Source: Terfezia claveryi
Taxonomy: Eukaryota > Ascomycota > Pezizomycetes > Pezizales > Pezizaceae
NCBI GenBank assembly: GCA_015179025.1
Contig: WHUX01000004.1
Span: 620,001-684,000, forward strand
Reading direction: 5' to 3'
DNA length: 64,000 nucleotides
Shown: piece by piece, positions 13,128 through 26,578 of the stretch
How the letters are laid out: each line of letters starts with the position of its first letter
How positions within the stretch are numbered: the stretch's first letter is position 1
The notes under the pieces: generated by a model
The model's database searches: none
What the model saw: the letters and a program-made list of their open reading frames with translations, nothing else
Told to the model about the DNA's origin: nothing
Made by a program: the position numbers and the translations under genes

Positions 13128-15281
13128 ATAAAGATAGGAAGTTTACTCGGAGGATTTGGGATAGGGTTGGGATTCCTGGCTGTGTGTAATGGATTGCTTT
13201 GGGTTTTGTGCTATCATGTTATGCATTATAGTTTCTATTGAGTTTGTTTGCTTTGCCGTGTAGTGATTCATTGGTGTTGGACTGGATAGCTTGGGATAGG
13301 GTGGAAGGTAAACGTGAGGTCCGGGAGGTGGATTTTGCTCTTTGTTAATTTTGTATTGGCTTTTGCTCTATTAACTGCTTTCTTTTATCTTTGCTACCAC
13401 GATCTAGCATGTTACAATTCTCCTATTTCCGATCCTTTTCTCATTTCTCCCATCTGATCATCAAGATTGTCCGTGGTATTCATCGTTTAATTAACACATG
13501 GTACCAACCGCGTAGCTCAATTTCCGAGTTACTCGCTGCAAGTGCATAGGAGTACTCAAGTATCAAGGAAAGTCTGCCGAACAGACTTGACATGGCAGGG
13601 GCGCTGAACTCTGTTATTTCCAAGCTCAATCTTAGGAATTTCTTAACGACTAACTACCAGAGGAATATGCACCTAGGTACTCCGTCCACTACAACCACAC
13701 TAATATCTTAATTATTCTACTGAAAGTGAGTGTTCGGGCATCTACGCTGTAGGGATATTTGGGTAACAGAGTGCATTACAGAGTCGGACCCATAAGTAGC
13801 TACATACCATTCCTATCCTCATATCGAACAACCTTTCAACCGTACTAAAGGCAAATAGAGTTGCTACGTATAATTTGAGTGATGAGTGGGCCCTTCATGA
13901 TCTCTAGTGCTCACTGGGGCACTACGTAAAAAGGAAGCCTTTCTTCAGGCTTATTTTACGCCTTGAGCTCATTTCCGCTTCCGATCTATCCGGTATGCGC
14001 CAAGCCAGTGTTATTCTGGCAGTAGTAAATTACAGTGGCCGGAGTAGACGGGATGAATGCTTTGTTGATTGTGCGAAAAAATAGAACAATAGAGGAGCTT
14101 TGTGTAATGGCCAGAAAAAGAAACCGCATAAGCTTACCTAGCATGTTCTAGTCCTATTAAAGGAAGAAGAGACGCGTGGCAATGAGACGTGCAGAGCAGA
14201 AGCGGCTACAAGTTACGTATGCCCTACTCAATTAACGATATATTCCCTGTCCATTCTTATCTCAATGTCCTTAAATCGTCATGCTGCAACTAAGAGCTAC
14301 CTAAGCGGCATAAACCATGCGGATTCACGAAATAAGCTCATGAAAACTTGACCTCCGGCTCTGGCTCCACTTTACTTCTGCCTACCTTTTCACTGGGGCT
14401 CGAATAGAGATCTCTAGACTCCGAACTCCGACTACCAGAGAGGGCTGTGAGAGCAAAGCAACGTTGGTAGTCTGGTTGGCACATCACCCGCCTGTGGAGG
14501 TGGATGGGTGTACATACATGTATGTATGTCGTTGTAAGCGGAGGGAGGGTATGATGCATTTCCCAAAATGGTATATCTTACGAAGCTGAGCAGGGAGGGC
14601 CCTTTTTCATTGTGGGCTTCCAGCTATCTATCAAGTTCTGATCCTAACATGCCGTGTAAATAAAACTGAGGATTTACAATTGGCCGCGTACCAAACACTG
14701 TCTGTACGCGGAGCTATAAACATGCTGGGAGATGGGACCCTGGACATAATCAGCTCGGGCCCCCTAATCGGTATATGACATGCAGTTCTCAATTGTACTC
14801 CATATCCACGCCGTTTGCTCAAAGCACTCTACCTACTTTATATTTATATATGATAATATACCTTAGGGCTCGGGAATGAAAAGTCCCGAATGTCTTGGCG
14901 AAGCAACCTGGAAGGTCTTGTAATTATGAGGGAATCCAGGCAAGTCCGAACTGGCTATGGCACTGCCATCTGGGAGCTGATTCCCCAAGCCGGCTATTTC
15001 TCTAGAGATTCCCATTCCTCCAACTATATCCTTCATATTCAATTTTGTCGTTTACTTAGAAACTTTGAGCTTTACGGCTAAGCTGATACGCTCGTTAACT
15101 ATATTTCTCTGTCCATTACCTACTGCTTTGTTAATATCCCAAGGGTTTTAGTGTTTGCTGTCCCTGTGCTGAACCTGCCAGGACAGCCTTACCAGTCTCT
15201 CAACCTTCGTTCCTTTTATTCCTTCTACTTCTGGAACGGAGGAGCTTGAGGAGTTGAGCTGTCATCGGCAACAGCGCGGCC
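13128..15281. other. Intergenic region before the PAP2 gene
   Basis: No supported gene. Open frames are short and motif-free. An exact copy of the 15-mer TAGTCTGGTTGGCAC, which recurs in the right half of the window, sits at 14468-14482. The last 150 bases contain pyrimidine-rich stretches likely to belong to the promoter or leader of the gene at 15282. Confidence 0.5.
14468..14482 (+). repeat. Exact copy of recurrent 15-mer TAGTCTGGTTGGCAC
   Basis: It is identical to copies at 38627, 41409 and 49970 (same strand) and at 41192-41206 (opposite strand). Downstream bases (ATCACCCGCC) resemble those next to the 41206 copy (AACACCCTCC), so the shared part may extend to about 24 nt. No inverted partner was found nearby. 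Confidence 0.7.
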
Positions 15282-16855
15282 ATGACTATGGATGGGGCAA
15301 TGATACATGCGGTGGTGAATGCCACTGGTGCTGCGGTTGGGGCAGCGAGAGCTGGCCATTGGAATAGCAAACCAGCATGGAAATTGCCTGGGTGGGGGGA
15401 GCCAGTAGTACGTCCAATCTTTTAAAACCTTTTATTTTAACCCAGGGTTTCCCAAGATGCAAGTGGAGAGAAGCTAACTCTTTCTCTAGATGATCGTCTC
15501 CATCCTATTTCTCTCCTGCTACCTCACCCGTCGCCGCTCAGCATTCCTCTTCTCCTCCCCTCAAAAGGAACATTACCAACCACTCCGATCCACCTCCCCG
15601 AACTTTACTGATTCCCCCGATAGTGAGGAGCCAACCCCAGCTACCTCGCGGATACCAACACCCCTTCCCTTACCAGCAACTACTTCCAATGCCTCACATT
15701 ACTCGTCCACAAGGCGGATGCTGTTCTGGGGACTATGGACGATGAATACGCCAAATACTACAAGGTTCCGTGGGACATGGTTATCACTGGTTCTGAACAA
15801 GTTCCCGTTCTTAATCGAGATGCTCTATTGGATAATCACCTACGCACTCTACCAAACCTCGCGGATCCTTTCGCAGAAATACTTTTCCGAAAGGAACTGG
15901 GAACGCGCACAAGCGAACGGGGAATGGATTCTTTGGGTCGAGCATTCCCCAGAATCGCCGCTATACTATCTTTTCCCCGTTACAGAACTTTCCGTTCAAC
16001 AATGGTTTATGAGTGGGACTTGGGGCCTGACTCTGCTTAATAGATGTTACGCACTAATCCACATCCCTGGAACAGTGGGTTTTATTGGGTGGTATTACTA
16101 CGCAGCTAGGAGCCATGAGAGATTTGCAATTGCCCGGCGGACACTGACATTGGCGAATTGGATCGCATTTGCAGTGTTCTCTATGTGGCCTTGCATGCCG
16201 CCAAGGCTGTTACCGGAGAAATTGGGGTTCGTGGATACAGTAAGAAGGGATAGTGCACAGAGTGTATGGATGGGAGGGAAGTATGTGAACAGTCTTGCTG
16301 CAATGCCAAGTATGCATTTTGCCTATTCATTTATTGTCGGGATTGTTATTGTGCAGTGGTCGGGGGTTATGCAGAGTTGGAGATTGGGGAGCGGAGGTGA
16401 GGAAGGCCATGAGAAGAGGTGGAGGGTGTGTGTATATGATGAGGAGGAGGATGGGGCAGTGGGATTGGTGGAGGTGGGGGATGATATGGATGTCGATGAG
16501 GTCACCCGGGAAAAGAGCAGGAGTTGTTGGAGGGGCGTGAGGATGTGGTTAGTTGCCCTGGGGGGTATGGCATATCCGACTTTAATCCTAACAGCGATTG
16601 TGGCCACTGCCAATCACGTATGTACACATCTTGTCATCCCTCTATTAAATCTATCGTGGATATGCTAATTTGTCGTTTACTTTATAGTATTGGCTCGATG
16701 CCCTCGCAGGGGCAGTAGTTGCTGCGGTTGCATATTCATGCAACAAGCTGTTTTTGGTGTTTTTACCAGTCGAGGATTGGTTCATGTGGGTCTGTAGGGC
16801 CGAGAAACCCGTTCCTACAACTGGGAGGAGGGGCAGGGGTATAGGGGGGCGATAG
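15282..16855 (+). CDS. PAP2-superfamily integral membrane protein (Aur1-like phosphatase/transferase)
   Basis: Three exons, 15282-15407, 15490-16617 and 16688-16855, give 473 residues with matching phases. Intron 1 ends with a good branch site (GCTAAC) and CTCTAG. Intron 2 starts GTATGT. About six to seven hydrophobic segments are visible. The PAP2 signature is present: AAMPSMHFAYS supplies the PSxH motif and NHYWLDALAG, formed only after splicing intron 2, supplies the final His and Asp. Family members hydrolyse or transfer lipid phosphate groups in ER/Golgi-type membranes. The Aur1 comparison is by motif only. Between the two catalytic motifs there is an acidic, Gly/Glu-rich loop (about residues 335-375) that looks like lineage-specific padding. 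The start was chosen because the 42-codon first exon joins in phase and completes the first membrane segment. The exact substrate is unknown. Confidence 0.85.
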
Positions 16856-18728
16856 CCCATCATGAGTGGGTGTCAAGCACTAGTTCAATCCCTAATGTAT
16901 ACTACGTTGCATTTTTGATATGGACTGGATTCGATTTTCTTAGGATGTAATGTTTATTGGTAGTTTTTGGTTGGAATTTTGTGAGATTTACATTTATTGT
17001 GATGTATATACTAATGATTGGCATATACTAGATTGGGAATCTTGAGGGAGATATACAAAGCTACGGTTATGAGTAACCTGATATTTCTAGCTCTGGGTCA
17101 TTAGCTACGGTAATCGAGCCTCCAAAGGTAAAGGTTTTCAGGTCAAATTATATTAGACTTGTATCTAAGTTGATATTCTTCGGCTTCTATTTGCACCTAT
17201 CTTAAAATACTGTAGATGTTTTTCTCGTCTTGTGGCATCACAGTTACCCTGAAGCTAGATTGCGAACTCGGATTGGGGCGTGTAAAATGAGACTATTATC
17301 TATATTTATAATCAATATTTATTGTTCTTTTTTAATATGTATGTTCTGGGCTCATTTTAAGATAGTTATTAATGTTTAAAACAGAGTACATATAAAGCAA
17401 TAAAAAAGGGACAGTATTGTAATTTCATAGAATATTATTGCTTGTGGTCAATTGATACTAATTAAAATGAGTCAATGTTCTATATAAATCCGACACCATT
17501 CATGTAAGTGGGGGTTACTGACATCGAAGAAAATAAGGATTCCGTCTAGTAGGTACAGCGTCTAGCTTTTTTACAATGCCTTCTTCTAAACTGTAGACCC
17601 TATGTAGAAGAAGATGTACGTAGTTCACCTGCTGCTCTCTGAAGGCATAGGCAACCTCTTTGTTTTTTTGGGGGGAGGGCGGTTAGGGTATATATAATGA
17701 AAAGAAAAAAGCTAAAAATAAAAAGAAATACAGAAGATAAGTACCTTTTTTTCTTTGTAAAAAAAAAAATCTTGGTAACTGTTAGTATGACCATGATCCT
17801 CCTCTAACTTAACAATATCTTTTACTTTAAGAGAGTTTCCATCTAGCAGTAATAGCAGCTTCCTCGACTCTAGAGGGTGATTTTAATTATAGACACGGCC
17901 TTTGGCATTGTTTCTAGCAAATACTTTGATATTCAAAAGCTCTTGCAACAGCTTTTACATTCCTTATTGGCCTTTTTGATGGATTCAAAAGGCCTGTATT
18001 GTTTTGGGCGTGACCTTGGGTCTGAATCTTACTGATAATCTAACAAGCACACTTCTGAAGGCCAGTATAATTTAATAGACCTTATAGCTAGCAAGAACTA
18101 TTAGACTAGAGTATAGGAGTCGAATAAAAACGTTCATCAGAAAAAGCATATAAGGAGTTATACAAGCAAATATTAGAAAATCAGAGGCAATAAGGAATTG
18201 GTACTCCAGAATTGTAGTTAGAAATAATTTCATCTTTTCAACTAATGGAGGTTAGCAAAAACATTCCCTTGGTTTTCTAACTACTATACAGATGTTATAG
18301 CTTTGTATCGGAATATTTTCCAAGGTGAGAAACTAAGTCTCTTTTATTACATGCTCTATATCTGTATCCTTCTAGTGTTACCCTCAACAAAGCACTTCTA
18401 TGTTTAAATATCTTTTAAAAAAATGGCATTAACTCTGGCCCTGAAATATATGCAAATATATTACACAAATTTCGACTATATCCTAAATGACCTCAAAATT
18501 AGACAATGAGCTTTACCCGCTGTAGAAGGACATCGAAGCGCAAGGTGGTGTAAATAATACCCCGATAGAAGTATTTAGTGCAGGTCACTCCGTCTTGTTA
18601 GAGTAATATTAAAGCGCAGCTACTACGCGCTCACTGGTATATAAATACCACTGGAATCATTTCTCGAGGAGTTCAAAACATTTGCTATAATAAAAAACAA
18701 GGTGGAATTATAGGTATTTGAACAGATA
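16856..18728. other. AT-rich gene-free stretch
   Basis: This is the 3' flank of the PAP2 gene followed by AT-rich sequence with frequent stops in all frames. I see no gene, RNA or clear repeat. The composition suggests old, decayed repeat DNA, possibly with RIP-like C-to-T change, but that is inference. Confidence 0.5.
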
Positions 18729-19063
18729 TATGTTCTGGGCCGCTCGCGGGCATCGGCCGCGGGCGGCATACCCACTGTGCCGGCCACGGGCAATTTAAAT
18801 AATTACTCAATTTGGTGTATTGATAAAGTACTGATTTACTAGAAAAAAAAAGAATTGATAAATTTCCCAGCAACTGCAAAAGATTCATTAATTTCCCAGT
18901 CGATTAGACCCCCCTCTAACATTCCAATTTGGTTCAGCTGAGCAATATAGTCATGATCTGTTGATACTTTGGTATGTTAATAAATTAAGCATTTCAGATA
19001 TTTTTAAAGTATCAGTGACAACAATTAGAGTAGAAGTTTTTGCAACACCGGTAGTTATAGATA

Positions 19064-20925
19064 CCATTGGCTACCTAAGGATGCACGTGCACGGTAGGAT
19101 GCACCCCTGCAAAACATCCCTGTTTTCACCTCCTCGAGCGACATCTCGTGATATCTTGAGAGCATAGTAGTTAGAGGCTATTCCGGCTAAATTGAGATCT
19201 ATAGAAACACCTACGCTCTACAACATAGTTACCCTCACATCCGGCCAAAGTCAACTCAATACCCAATACCCACCCTTCCAGTACAGCATCCCCCCGATGA
19301 CCTCCCCCACCTCTCCGCCGGCCACTATAGGCCAAATATCAGGCAATTGAGCCTATAATCACTAGGAGGCGTTTACCTACTATTGATATCTATATTAAAT
19401 TAGTAGTGAAGGAGGAGGCTTCGAAATGGTAAAATGGGAGAGTCCCAATGAGGGGGACTAATCTGCATAAAATATGCAATTCCGAGCGCTTCCATTGATC
19501 CATCAGATTCGCCTTGTTTATTTTACCCTCAACCCCCACCCTTCAATCGCTTTTATTACGGCACTCCAGAGCATCCTTAGCACCTACGCAGAGGTCCCCA
19601 ATAGCTTAAGAAGCTTCTATACGCCCCCATTTTGGGCTTCAAAGGTTGCTTCATTCGCGGGATATGCTGGCCTCATCCCAGGCATTGTAACCCCTTGCAG
19701 CAACCATGATCTCACCAAGCATGGCCAATAGCCGCGTCGGATACCTATCATACTAGGAGGGCTACTTGGTTTATTGATTTCAACCTCTGGGTGACACCGA
19801 GGTTGGGCTTTGGGTTGGTCGCTAGGTTAGTCTCTAAGTTAGTCTTCTCTGGGTTGGTCACCAGGTTAGATACTAGGTTAGATACTGGGTTGGATAATGA
19901 AGGTTAATGGAAGCACAGCCAGGCTGGATGCTAGTAGCTTTAGCAGATGCTAGGAGAGGAGGTAGGTCAATACTGGGTTAGATTCTAACTTGGACATCGA
20001 GGGAGGAGCTGGATTGGATGCTAGGTTGGATGCTAGGTTAAATGGTGGGTTAGACGGTGGAATAAATGCTGGGCACTTGGTTAGGCCCTAGTTTGGAAAT
20101 TGGGTTAGATGGGAGAGCTACTGGGTTGGACACTGGGCTGGACACTGGGTTGGAATACTGGTATGGATACTGTTTGGACACTGTAAGCTAAAATAGCTGG
20201 GTTGCACTCCGGGTTGGATGTTAGGTGATCTAGAGTAGCTAAATTGGATGCTAAGTTGGGCTCTAGGTTGATCATGAGCATATGGTTGCTGCAAGGGGTT
20301 ACAATGCCTGGGAAGAGGCCAGCATATCCCGCGAATGAAGCAACCTTTGAAGCCCAAAATGGGGGGGTATAGAAGCTTCTTAAGCTATTGGGGACCTCTG
20401 CATAGGTGCTAAGGATGCTCTGGAGTGCCGTAATAAAAGCGATTGAAGGGTGGGGGTTGAGGATAAAGTAAACAAGGTGAATCTGATGGATTAATGGAAG
20501 CGCTCGGAATTGCATATTTTATGCAGATTAGTCCCCCTCATTGGGACTCTCCCATTTTACCATTTCGAAGCCTCCTCCTTCACTACTAATTTAATATAGA
20601 TATCAATAGTAGGTAAACGCCTCCTAGTGATTATAGGCTCAATTGCCTGATATTTGGCCTATAGTGGCCGGCGGAGAGGTGGGGGAGGTCATCGGGGGGA
20701 TGCTGTACTGGAAGGGTGGGTATTGGGTATTGAGTTGACTTTGGCCGGATGTGAGGGTAACTATGTTGTAGAGCGTAGGTGTTTCTATAGATCTCAATTT
20801 AGCCGGAATAGCCTCTAACTACTATGCTCTCAAGATATCACGAGATGTCGCTCGAGGAGGTGAAAACAGGGATGTTTTGCAGGGGTGCATCCTACCGTGC
20901 ACGTGCATCCTTAGGTAGCCAATGG
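19064..20925. mobile_element. Foldback element with 644-bp inverted arms
   Basis: The arms are 19064-19707 and 20282-20925, each exactly 644 bp and nearly identical in reverse complement. They begin CCATTGGCTACCTAAGG and are flanked by TA on both sides (19062-19063 and 20926-20927). The 574-bp centre is a degenerate minisatellite. The arms encode mirrored copies of one short frame (MQFRALPLIHQI...) on opposite strands, a by-product of the inversion. The element sits inside the GC-ended transposon copy 1. The sister copy at 30347-31486 has the same flanks fused at about 31215-31235 and so preserves the empty site. No transposase is visible, so it is presumably non-autonomous. Confidence 0.85.
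19790..20280. repeat. Degenerate minisatellite in the foldback centre
   Basis: Many imperfect units of about 12 bp resemble AGGTTAGATACT / GGGTTGGATGCT. They fill most of the non-inverted centre of the foldback element. Such internal short repeats are typical of foldback elements. Confidence 0.7.
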
Positions 20926-21893
20926 TACCTGGTGAACTGTGGTTTACCGAGCAGTTAAAGTATCTATAAGTGAGGAACAGCCTGGATTTTTCTAGTATAA
21001 AAATCAATCTTGAAACAAGATGTAAACAAAAGATATTATAATTATGATTGCTCCAAATTTCACTGAATTCCATATAGCGTATCAATATTCAGCATAAGAT
21101 GGTTGATATAGCCTGAGCAATAAGGCCCCGTCAATAAGAACCCCGCAGATAAGAAACTAATTTCCAAATACCCATTGGATAGGGTTGCGGATTTTTAAGG
21201 CAGCAGTAAACTCAGTATCCTCTTCCCTATTCCATTCATCATCAGAGATGCAGTGATGAGTTATTAACATCGCCAGTATGTACTTCACTATCTGAAGGGC
21301 TTGAGGTAATTTTTCCAGAATTTTCCCTTGTTCAATGTCTGCCGTCTCCCACTAATCAACAGGAAGGGTATATGATGTGGATAGGGCGGTCAAAATAACT
21401 TCTTAGGGTGTTTTTTGAGTGTCGCAGAATGTTTTGTTCGATTGAGATTTACCAAATTGAGGAATTATATTAATTGCCCGCGGCCGGCACAGTGGGTATG
21501 CCGCCCGCGGGCGGCCCAGAACATATACTGTACACAAGCATACAGACATGCCACGCATTAGTACTTTACTACCTATCAGACAAAAAAAATTCTCCTATAG
21601 TTCCCGAATGCATGTGCTCAGAAAGGCCAATCTAGAAGCTGAATTAATATTTGAAGGCTCAAAACAGCCGTCGTCAGAGGCTTGGTACTAAGCTAAGCTG
21701 CATCTGAGACTTAATGTCATCTTCACGTACAAAAGCACTTTCATTTCTATCCGTACGAAAGCAAGACTTTCGTAGCTACCTCTTTTATGAATACTATCTC
21801 GGAATGTTCACAGGAGATAGAGTACCTCTTTCTGAAATCTATATTTATCAATAATATGTTGCGGGACAGATCTGCATACAAATTAAATTTTCA

Positions 21894-21985
21894 TGAATTT
21901 TTTTTTCCTTTGCTTTTTTTTTCCTTGCTTTTTTCTTGGTTTGTTTCTTGCTTTTTTTTTTCTTTCTTTCTTTTTCTTCTTCATG
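21894..21985 (+). repeat. T/C-rich pyrimidine tract
   Basis: About 90 bases are almost entirely T and C with short runs of up to ten T. This is simple sequence and no function is visible. Confidence 0.7.
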
Positions 21986-24900
21986 GTGGGATATGTTTGG
22001 GCGGCCCCACTTACTCTATGATTCGGCTAGCTCTCCGTATACCCTCCGTGAATAGCCACCCAATTCTCCCGTACGGCTTCTGCTTGGTGTTTGCCATGGA
22101 GATGCCAACAGTTTCAAGTATGTACTAACTAGCGTTCCAATTGTTTTCTCACTGTTTGACAAAGTTAGAAATCGGGCGAGCGGTGCTATATATATATCAA
22201 TATTCTCATTGTTACGAATCAACGAACGGGAGTACCATAAGCATGGCAATAAAACAAAATGATAGTGATGATAATATAGGACGTGGCCGAAGCTCATATT
22301 AATTAATTTCCTTGTTTGGAATGAGATGCAGACAGTGCTGATCTCATGCATGAGTTTAGGGCGGGGTTAATTTCGTAGCCTTGATTGGCTCTTGGGATAC
22401 AAGCTTCAAGATGAATTCCGGGCTTGGATTCACTTTTTCTAGAATGTAGGCTTGGTATAGTTGGCAGAACGGCACTGCATGGTATGGGATAGGAGTAAAG
22501 CCCAATTGGTTCAGAAATGATAGATCTACATAAGATCAGCAATGAAGGAAGGAAAGACTCAACATGGAAACATGTTTTTGTTTTTCTGTTTTTTTAAGCC
22601 GTTGACACTTATTGCGAACTGCGGACTAATTTAAAACATATGGGGACTGCAATGATAAGCCCGTCCGTTAAAGTGCTCGTTTTCCAGTAGCTAGACCGGT
22701 GAACTACCGAACGGTAATGCTTTAGTCATTTTGGTAGGTATGTGGTTCCGGAGAGTTGAAAGAGTCTAGAACTTGTGAGTGCGATTTCCTTGGTCGTACA
22801 GACCCTCTCCAGATGTAAACCCACCAAGCCCGCCCCTTGATAGCCCACCCCAATGGACGCCAATGGTGTGGGAGATTGCTACTTTATCCTATCAAGCTCC
22901 TATGGAGGGCTGGGGTTGCCATTCATCAGCTCATAAGGCAACTTCCATTGATCCGCTTGATCACTAGGTACCGGGGAAACTAGTGAATAAGTGCCCTTGT
23001 ACTTGTGGGAAAAAAGTGAACCATAACTATAGAATAAGTCAAAATCAGAACCAATCTGCCCACAGGTTGTAACGCTGAGGGAAAGATCAAAAGATATTGA
23101 AAATGGCTCTTGTTTACCAGTTTTCGGGTACCATGAATATAAACTCCAGTCATGATAGCTGAATGGGGAAAGGTGATTACTATATTCTTGTTGGCAACAA
23201 GGCGATGTACATGTACGGGTAACTAAATTTCACTACCTGTTGTATGTACTGTACCAAGGTAGGCTGGTAGCACATTTGCATGCACCACCAAGCTGCATTT
23301 GCTAATGTTTCCTCGATTGGGTATAGATAAAGCATATCCATCCGAGACATGGTCAATGACTCGCTTTCCTTATGCATGTCCTCATCGCGCTATCAGCTCA
23401 TCGATATATCTCCAGCGGTATACATAGGTAATGTTCGGTCACTTCGCTGTCATTGTGTTGTTTGCATCGTTGACGTCAGCCTCATCACCTGGCGATCCAA
23501 ATAGCTCTCGATACGTGTACACTAGGCATAAGTAGCTCGGCATCTACATGACATTAACTGTTTAGAAGTTGCATCTGCCTTGCAACGAGGCATGTACATC
23601 TGCAAGCAGCTGACCTCGTTGGTGGAGAATTCAGTCAACCCTGCCTTATTTCATAGGCCAGGACCGCAGTGTTACATGCAAATGGAGAGGAAATTCAGGT
23701 AGCCTGAGGGTAAAACCCCTGTTGGGGATTGGTGAGGAAGGTCAGTTTGCGAAGCAGTCTGGCCTCCAAGCATGGTTAATGGTTCGACCAATTTACCGAG
23801 TCCCGGAGTTGTGGTAGATTGCTTTGCCGGAAGGCAGATCCCTATTTGCTGTGCATGCTCAGCAGCGATGTGGGGGGATTGGCTTGCCTGCTATAGGAGG
23901 GATGGGCATTGGAATTCTAAACGAGGTACAGAGTAAGTATAGATAGAAAGTGCGGAATGAGCCCTTGGCGATAGGTATATTTGATTTGTTCTGCTTAAGC
24001 AATGTGGGATGTCCGGTTACAATAAAGACAAATCTAATTACTGCTGTATCTTGGAACGATTCAATACCCACTCCACAACCAGGACGCAGGTGGCAGACAG
24101 GAGTCAGAAATAAAGCTGAAGAAGGTGATGGTTGGCTGGAACTCTTACCTTCATTGGATGAGTCGTCCCTATGGTCATCGGAACCATATATTTTAGGTGG
24201 TGTATACAAGGCCAGAAACGTTGGGTAATCCACCAAGCCCACGTCTAGAGACGTGGTCGCTCATAATAAGCTTGTTAGTGGGGATGGGATAACAACATCT
24301 ACTGACACATGGTTTACCCCCAGTGGAATATAATTCACCGTTTGTTTTGCTACTTGCATATCAGGCGAGATGGATTTGTTTAGGGGACCCCATTTGCTTT
24401 AAACGGGTATATCTAGAAATTTCCAACCTGAGGCGGAGCCCGATGTGCCAGGCTTTCAAATGCACATCCATATAAACCTCACCTGACGATACTGGACACC
24501 AATTTTCTTTGCCTTTCTAGATAGAATCTCGACAGACATTTTTCTCGTATATAACATATACAGTATGTAGACGGTAGCGAATTGCCCACACAACTTGCCG
24601 CAGGCTCAAATTGCTCCGTGGAACCCCCCTCTCCGCCCCCTGGCCCGAATAGGTTAAAGTATTTCTCTCCACATCGCTTTCTCTCTCTCAGCTCATCGAA
24701 TTGCCAAATAGGCATAAGGCGAAGTTTATAAAGAGGAAGCTTTACTGTCCCCCATCTCGCCAGTTTTCGGCAATGCGACAAATATGTTAAAAAGAAACTC
24801 CCCAGAACTGGCGTAAGGTTGCTTATAACGAGATTTCACTGTACTTTATGATCTGCTTCCACAATATCCCGTATGCTGTTTGGACGAGTAATGTGGAGCT

Positions 24901-26054
24901 GTAGTGGACTTTTGAGAGGCTTGGTATGTACTGTACATCGTTGCATTTCCGAGGCATAATCTTGGGTGTTTGTGTGCTTAGACGGATTTTTTTATTTTAT
25001 GGCAGTAGATTGCCTTTGAATGATGTGAAATTAAGTACCTAAGTACCCCCCATTCTCTGGTTCTACGAGGTCTAGATGGAGCTGTGATAATATGTGATAA
25101 TAGTAACCGTTGGAGGACCTTACTATGCTTTGAGATGATTAAATCAACACAACCCTTGATTGATGCAGGCGAACGAAGTTGAATCAAGAAGTTTATCTGC
25201 CTCTTGATCGGAGGAGTAGACTGCACAGTTGACAGAAATTATTTTTCCTTGAACCCATTGATTAATGTGCACCAGGCACAGAAATCTGCGATATTATATT
25301 TGCGGCTTAAGGTGAGGATAACAGGTGTGGATTCTATATAAAGCAATATCAATGTTCTCTCAGCCATGAATAAATGAGAGCTAATAAACAGGACGTGGCC
25401 GAATGCTTAGAATATGAAATCTACTCTATTGTATATTAGCCTACACACATATAGTAGTAATTTTTATGGGATGCAGCTAGCACCTTGGGCTGATTGCATG
25501 CAATGTTGAGTGAGAACTTGGTCTCGTGTCCATGATCGGGCTGTTTGATCAGCAACCCCTGGAGATGCAACCAGATGCTGGGGCTTGATAGATAGAATGT
25601 ACCCTTTCTGGTAAATCACGGTAGTAGTTCCAATTTTGGCAGTTTGGTACTGGTATGGTGTTGTATAAATAAGAATCACCTGTTCAGCAGCCACTAGGTA
25701 ATTGACATCAATCCATAATCATTGCAGTGGTCTACTCTGGCCCAAAACCTGCGCAGGGCCAACTCCTACTTTGCCGATTGCTGACCAGCGCTGATCCCTT
25801 TATGATAGAGGCCATGACAGGGAATGCTTGAAACTCGCTTAATATCTCCATGAAGATGTCAAACATTGTTCCACTCTGTATATATATTATGGCCCAACTA
25901 AACCGAAAGTCTTATCTTAGTCTGGTTTCTTATCGGGGACGTTGGCATCTCCCCTGCTCATTTGCCCACTTCACGTACCTACATACACTGGAGTACATAT
26001 TGGCAACCAGGGCAACAACCAAACTCGCAAGGTCGGCGATCTGCCGCAATACCT

Positions 26055-26081
26055 AGGCCTCTTCTATCATAGAAGAGGCCT
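26055..26081. repeat. Perfect palindrome, 13-bp arms
   Basis: The arm AGGCCTCTTCTAT is followed by one base and its exact reverse complement. It could form a tight hairpin or cruciform. It is not adjacent to any recognised gene end. Confidence 0.75.
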
Positions 26082-26578
26082 CTTTGTAGGTAGGTATGTA
26101 CAAGTATCCCATCTACTATTTACAGCTCAGTTACTAAGCAAACTGGAAGCTGGACTAGAAAGGAGGAGCTCCCATATGATCCCGGCAGAGCTACTCGAGG
26201 GAACGAATCTAATATTTTAAGAAAAAAGTTGCTGCATGCAAATTATTCGTGGTGGCAAGGAAAGGGGCTGAATGACCAGCGTTTCTGTTGGGGGTTTTTT
26301 TTTTCTTCTCCGGGTGGGTTTGCAATTGCAGATCCCATACGGAGTACATACATACCCTCCTTCTGCCTATATAGTCAAATATTCACTTACTCATTGGAAG
26401 ACTCCATATACATATAGAGCACCTCATTCCTTGCTTTCTCAGATTCTAGCTGCGCACTGCAACGGCCACCAATTAAACAATTGGTGGCGTCGAGCTCGAT
26501 ATATAACGAACCAATTGACCCCAAGGCGAAACATCTAGGTTGCAACGTCACACAGACATATATACCCATGATTATATA

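Larger units (their letters stand above)
18729..21525. mobile_element. GC-ended inverted-repeat transposon, copy 1 (interrupted)
   Basis: Both ends carry inverted copies of a GC-rich terminus starting TATGTTCTGGGCCGCTC and continuing through a GCGGGCGGCATACCCACTG block for roughly 60-100 bp, then AT-rich sequence. The body at about 20930-21470 matches, in reverse orientation, the body of the copy at 30347-31486. It is split by a 1.86-kb foldback element (19064-20925), leaving about 0.94 kb of host element. TA flanks each end, compatible with a TA target site. No intact transposase was recognised. Family is unassigned. Confidence 0.75.

Noticed and set aside
19474..20515. The same 77-residue frame on both strands (MQFRALPLIHQI...) as a conserved gene
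   Set aside because: The two copies are the two arms of the foldback element, so the match comes from inverted DNA and not from protein conservation. It has no known domain.
22016..22351. Minus-strand frame with protein-like text (SRTGELGGYSRRVYGELAES), considered as a mitochondrial or intron-derived insert
   Set aside because: I could not match it to a defined intron core or mitochondrial gene, and there is no splice or domain support.
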